Assembly: GCA_000787465.1 (NCBI GenBank)
Contig: JSYX01000261.1
Coordinates: 1 to 46,251, forward strand
Length of the DNA: 46,251 bases
Direction of reading: 5' to 3'
Origin: Thermomucor indicae-seudaticae
Taxonomy: Eukaryota > Mucoromycota > Mucoromycetes > Mucorales > Lichtheimiaceae
The notes below the pieces were generated by a model. It was not told the DNA's origin and ran no database searches. It worked only from the letters and a program-made list of their open reading frames with translations. Made by a program: the position numbers and the translations under genes. Positions 44,982 to 46,251 of the stretch are shown in pieces. Each line of letters opens with the position of its first letter. Within the stretch, counting starts at the first letter, position 1.

Positions 44982-46251
44982 AATCTTTTCTTTTTTTTCC
45001 GCTTTTTTCTTTCAAGCTTGCGTTATCTTGTATATAGCCGTACTTCATTTAATAGCGTTCATAATATAAACATCAATATAGCGCTGTGTCTCTCGAATCA
45101 GCAGGTGTGGTCCCGGTTGAGCACACTGCTTGTAGTGTGGTGAAAAAAAAGACATCGTCATGCTACATAAAAGCGTTCCATGCGCGAGACCTGGATTACT
45201 GTCTTTGCAAGCTCCGACAAAAAATTGACGTCGACACGGGGTTTGACACTGGCGGAAGAACCCAAGCCTCGCTTTGTGCAATTAATCACACGGAGATTTG
45301 TCTTTACCATACGGACTCCCAATATGTATGTCCTGTAGAACAACGTTTTTGCGTACGGCGTTCCTTTTTTCCCCTCATAATTTGCATATATCAGTTCGAC
45401 ACTGTCAGTTTTACCGCGGAGAAGTTGGCACGCACAACAAATGCTAAGTTTGGGTTAAAACAAAGGTGGCTTTTTGCCCATGGATCATTTACGCTGATAC
45501 TTTTTGTGCTTACGTCTAGTACTTTTGGTCCGCGTATTATGTAATCATCTTGGGAGATTTTTACTGCATCTAAGGCTCCGAAGACGACCGGACCGAAGAT
45601 CGGTCCTCTACGGTCTCGGTCTCAATGGGCCCAAGACCGACGGTCGGACCGGACCGCTCGGAGCCCAAGTGACTACAAGGTCGTCCCATTTTGGCAAACC
45701 TATTTATCTTTCCTGTAGTTCCCATTCCATTACACGTTCGCCCAGATGGTTGTATCCATCGTTCTGTCACTATCATTAACGATGACTGACGGCATAAAAG
45801 GTCTCTATCATTGATCAGCAGGATGGCGCGGGAAGGGGCAAACCTTGTTTTGATTCCTTTGTGCAGGAGATAAGCCACTGTTACAATGGGTCTCCAGGAA
45901 AGGATACCATGACGCCGGGGACCGATCCGCAAGTCTGCACGACAGGTCAATTGAAAGAGTGTCTTTATACTTGAACATTTTTAGCTTTTTTTGCGCTCAT
46001 TCCGGACACTTTATGACATGATCATGTCAAGCAAATTTAAAGCCAAGAAACCAAAGTCAATCACGGATCGCAGGTTTCTGAAGAAATAGAGTTCCGCGTG
46101 CTATGGGAGCAGGGGTTCATTGATGCATGTAGATATTAGGTGCGGATAAAAGGGAGGTCGGCAGTCAATCAGACTAAGAATAGACCGTCAGGAAAATTTT
46201 TTGTGGTGCTCTGAAAGTGTGAAGACATAGATATCCATGTAGTATCCAAGT
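44982..46251. other. Gene-free right end of the window
   Basis: The region holds the CTF4 3' UTR and then about 1.2 kb in which I can support no gene. Open frames on both strands (45045-45343 minus, 45086-45544 plus) are short and carry no motif. The 45574-45665 inverted repeat lies here. A gene beginning beyond the window could have its promoter here. Confidence 0.5.
45574..45665. repeat. 92-bp GC-rich inverted repeat (foldback element)
   Basis: The ends GGCTCCGA (45574-45581) and TCGGAGCC (45658-45665) are exact reverse complements. Inside them GACCGGACCGA on the left pairs with GGACCGGAC near the right end with two mismatches. The inside is filled with CGGTC/GACCG motifs. The surrounding sequence is AT-richer. 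It could form a hairpin or be a small MITE-like unit. Confidence 0.6.

Noticed and set aside
45158..45343. Minus-strand fragment with FLSELAKTVIQVSRMERF
   Set aside because: It looks mildly protein-like but is short, and I found no neighbouring exon that continues it.
45086..45544. 152-residue frame after CTF4
   Set aside because: No domain, mixed Cys/Phe composition and no splice or promoter support.
1..46251. CRISPR arrays, tRNA or rRNA genes
   Set aside because: I saw no spaced direct repeats and no clear A/B-box pair or rRNA-like stretch on either strand; a tRNA scan was not possible here.

Overview
This window is nuclear DNA from a fungus, most likely an early-diverging lineage such as Mucoromycota. 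The lineage is an inference from gene content and architecture, not a placement. Genes are split by short introns of about 43-100 nt with GT..AG ends (one GC..AG case), promoters are pyrimidine-rich, and AATAAA signals follow several genes. No operons, RNA genes or CRISPR arrays were seen. I rebuilt each gene by joining exons; in every model the exon phases agree and the total length is a multiple of three.

Left third (1-14 kb): the C-terminal part of an XMAP215/ch-TOG microtubule polymerase (+), a small Cys-rich secreted protein (+), dihydrofolate reductase (+), the U-box E4 ubiquitin ligase UFD2 (+, 23 exons), a Rho3-like GTPase (-), a SANT/Myb protein (-), and the Fanconi anaemia ubiquitin ligase FANCL (+). 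The last two are divergent, 171 bp apart.

Middle (14-32 kb): a gene-poor 3.3 kb stretch, mitochondrial adenylate kinase (+), an interval with possible decayed BED zinc-finger relics, glutaminyl cyclase (+) facing an alpha-arrestin (-) with 15 bp between stop codons, another gene-poor 4.1 kb stretch, a StuA-type APSES transcription factor (+), an epoxide hydrolase-like protein (+), and an m-AAA mitochondrial protease (-).

Right third (32-46 kb): a RhoGEF with a DH but no PH domain (+), RAD5 (+), the mitochondrial outer-membrane insertase SAM50 (-), CTF4/AND-1 (+), and a gene-free end holding a 92-bp hairpin-like inverted repeat.

Three genes (FANCL, RAD5, CTF4) act at replication forks or in damage tolerance. 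Three act in mitochondria (adenylate kinase, m-AAA protease, SAM50) and two in Rho signalling, but they are scattered and share strands with unrelated genes, so I see no functional cluster. The most notable points are animal-like architectures lost in model yeasts: multi-TOG XMAP215 and FANCL. Others are a PH-less RhoGEF, an apparent UBA/CUE-like domain and FF motifs in RAD5, and a poly-Q N-terminus in SAM50. I found no convincing undescribed system.
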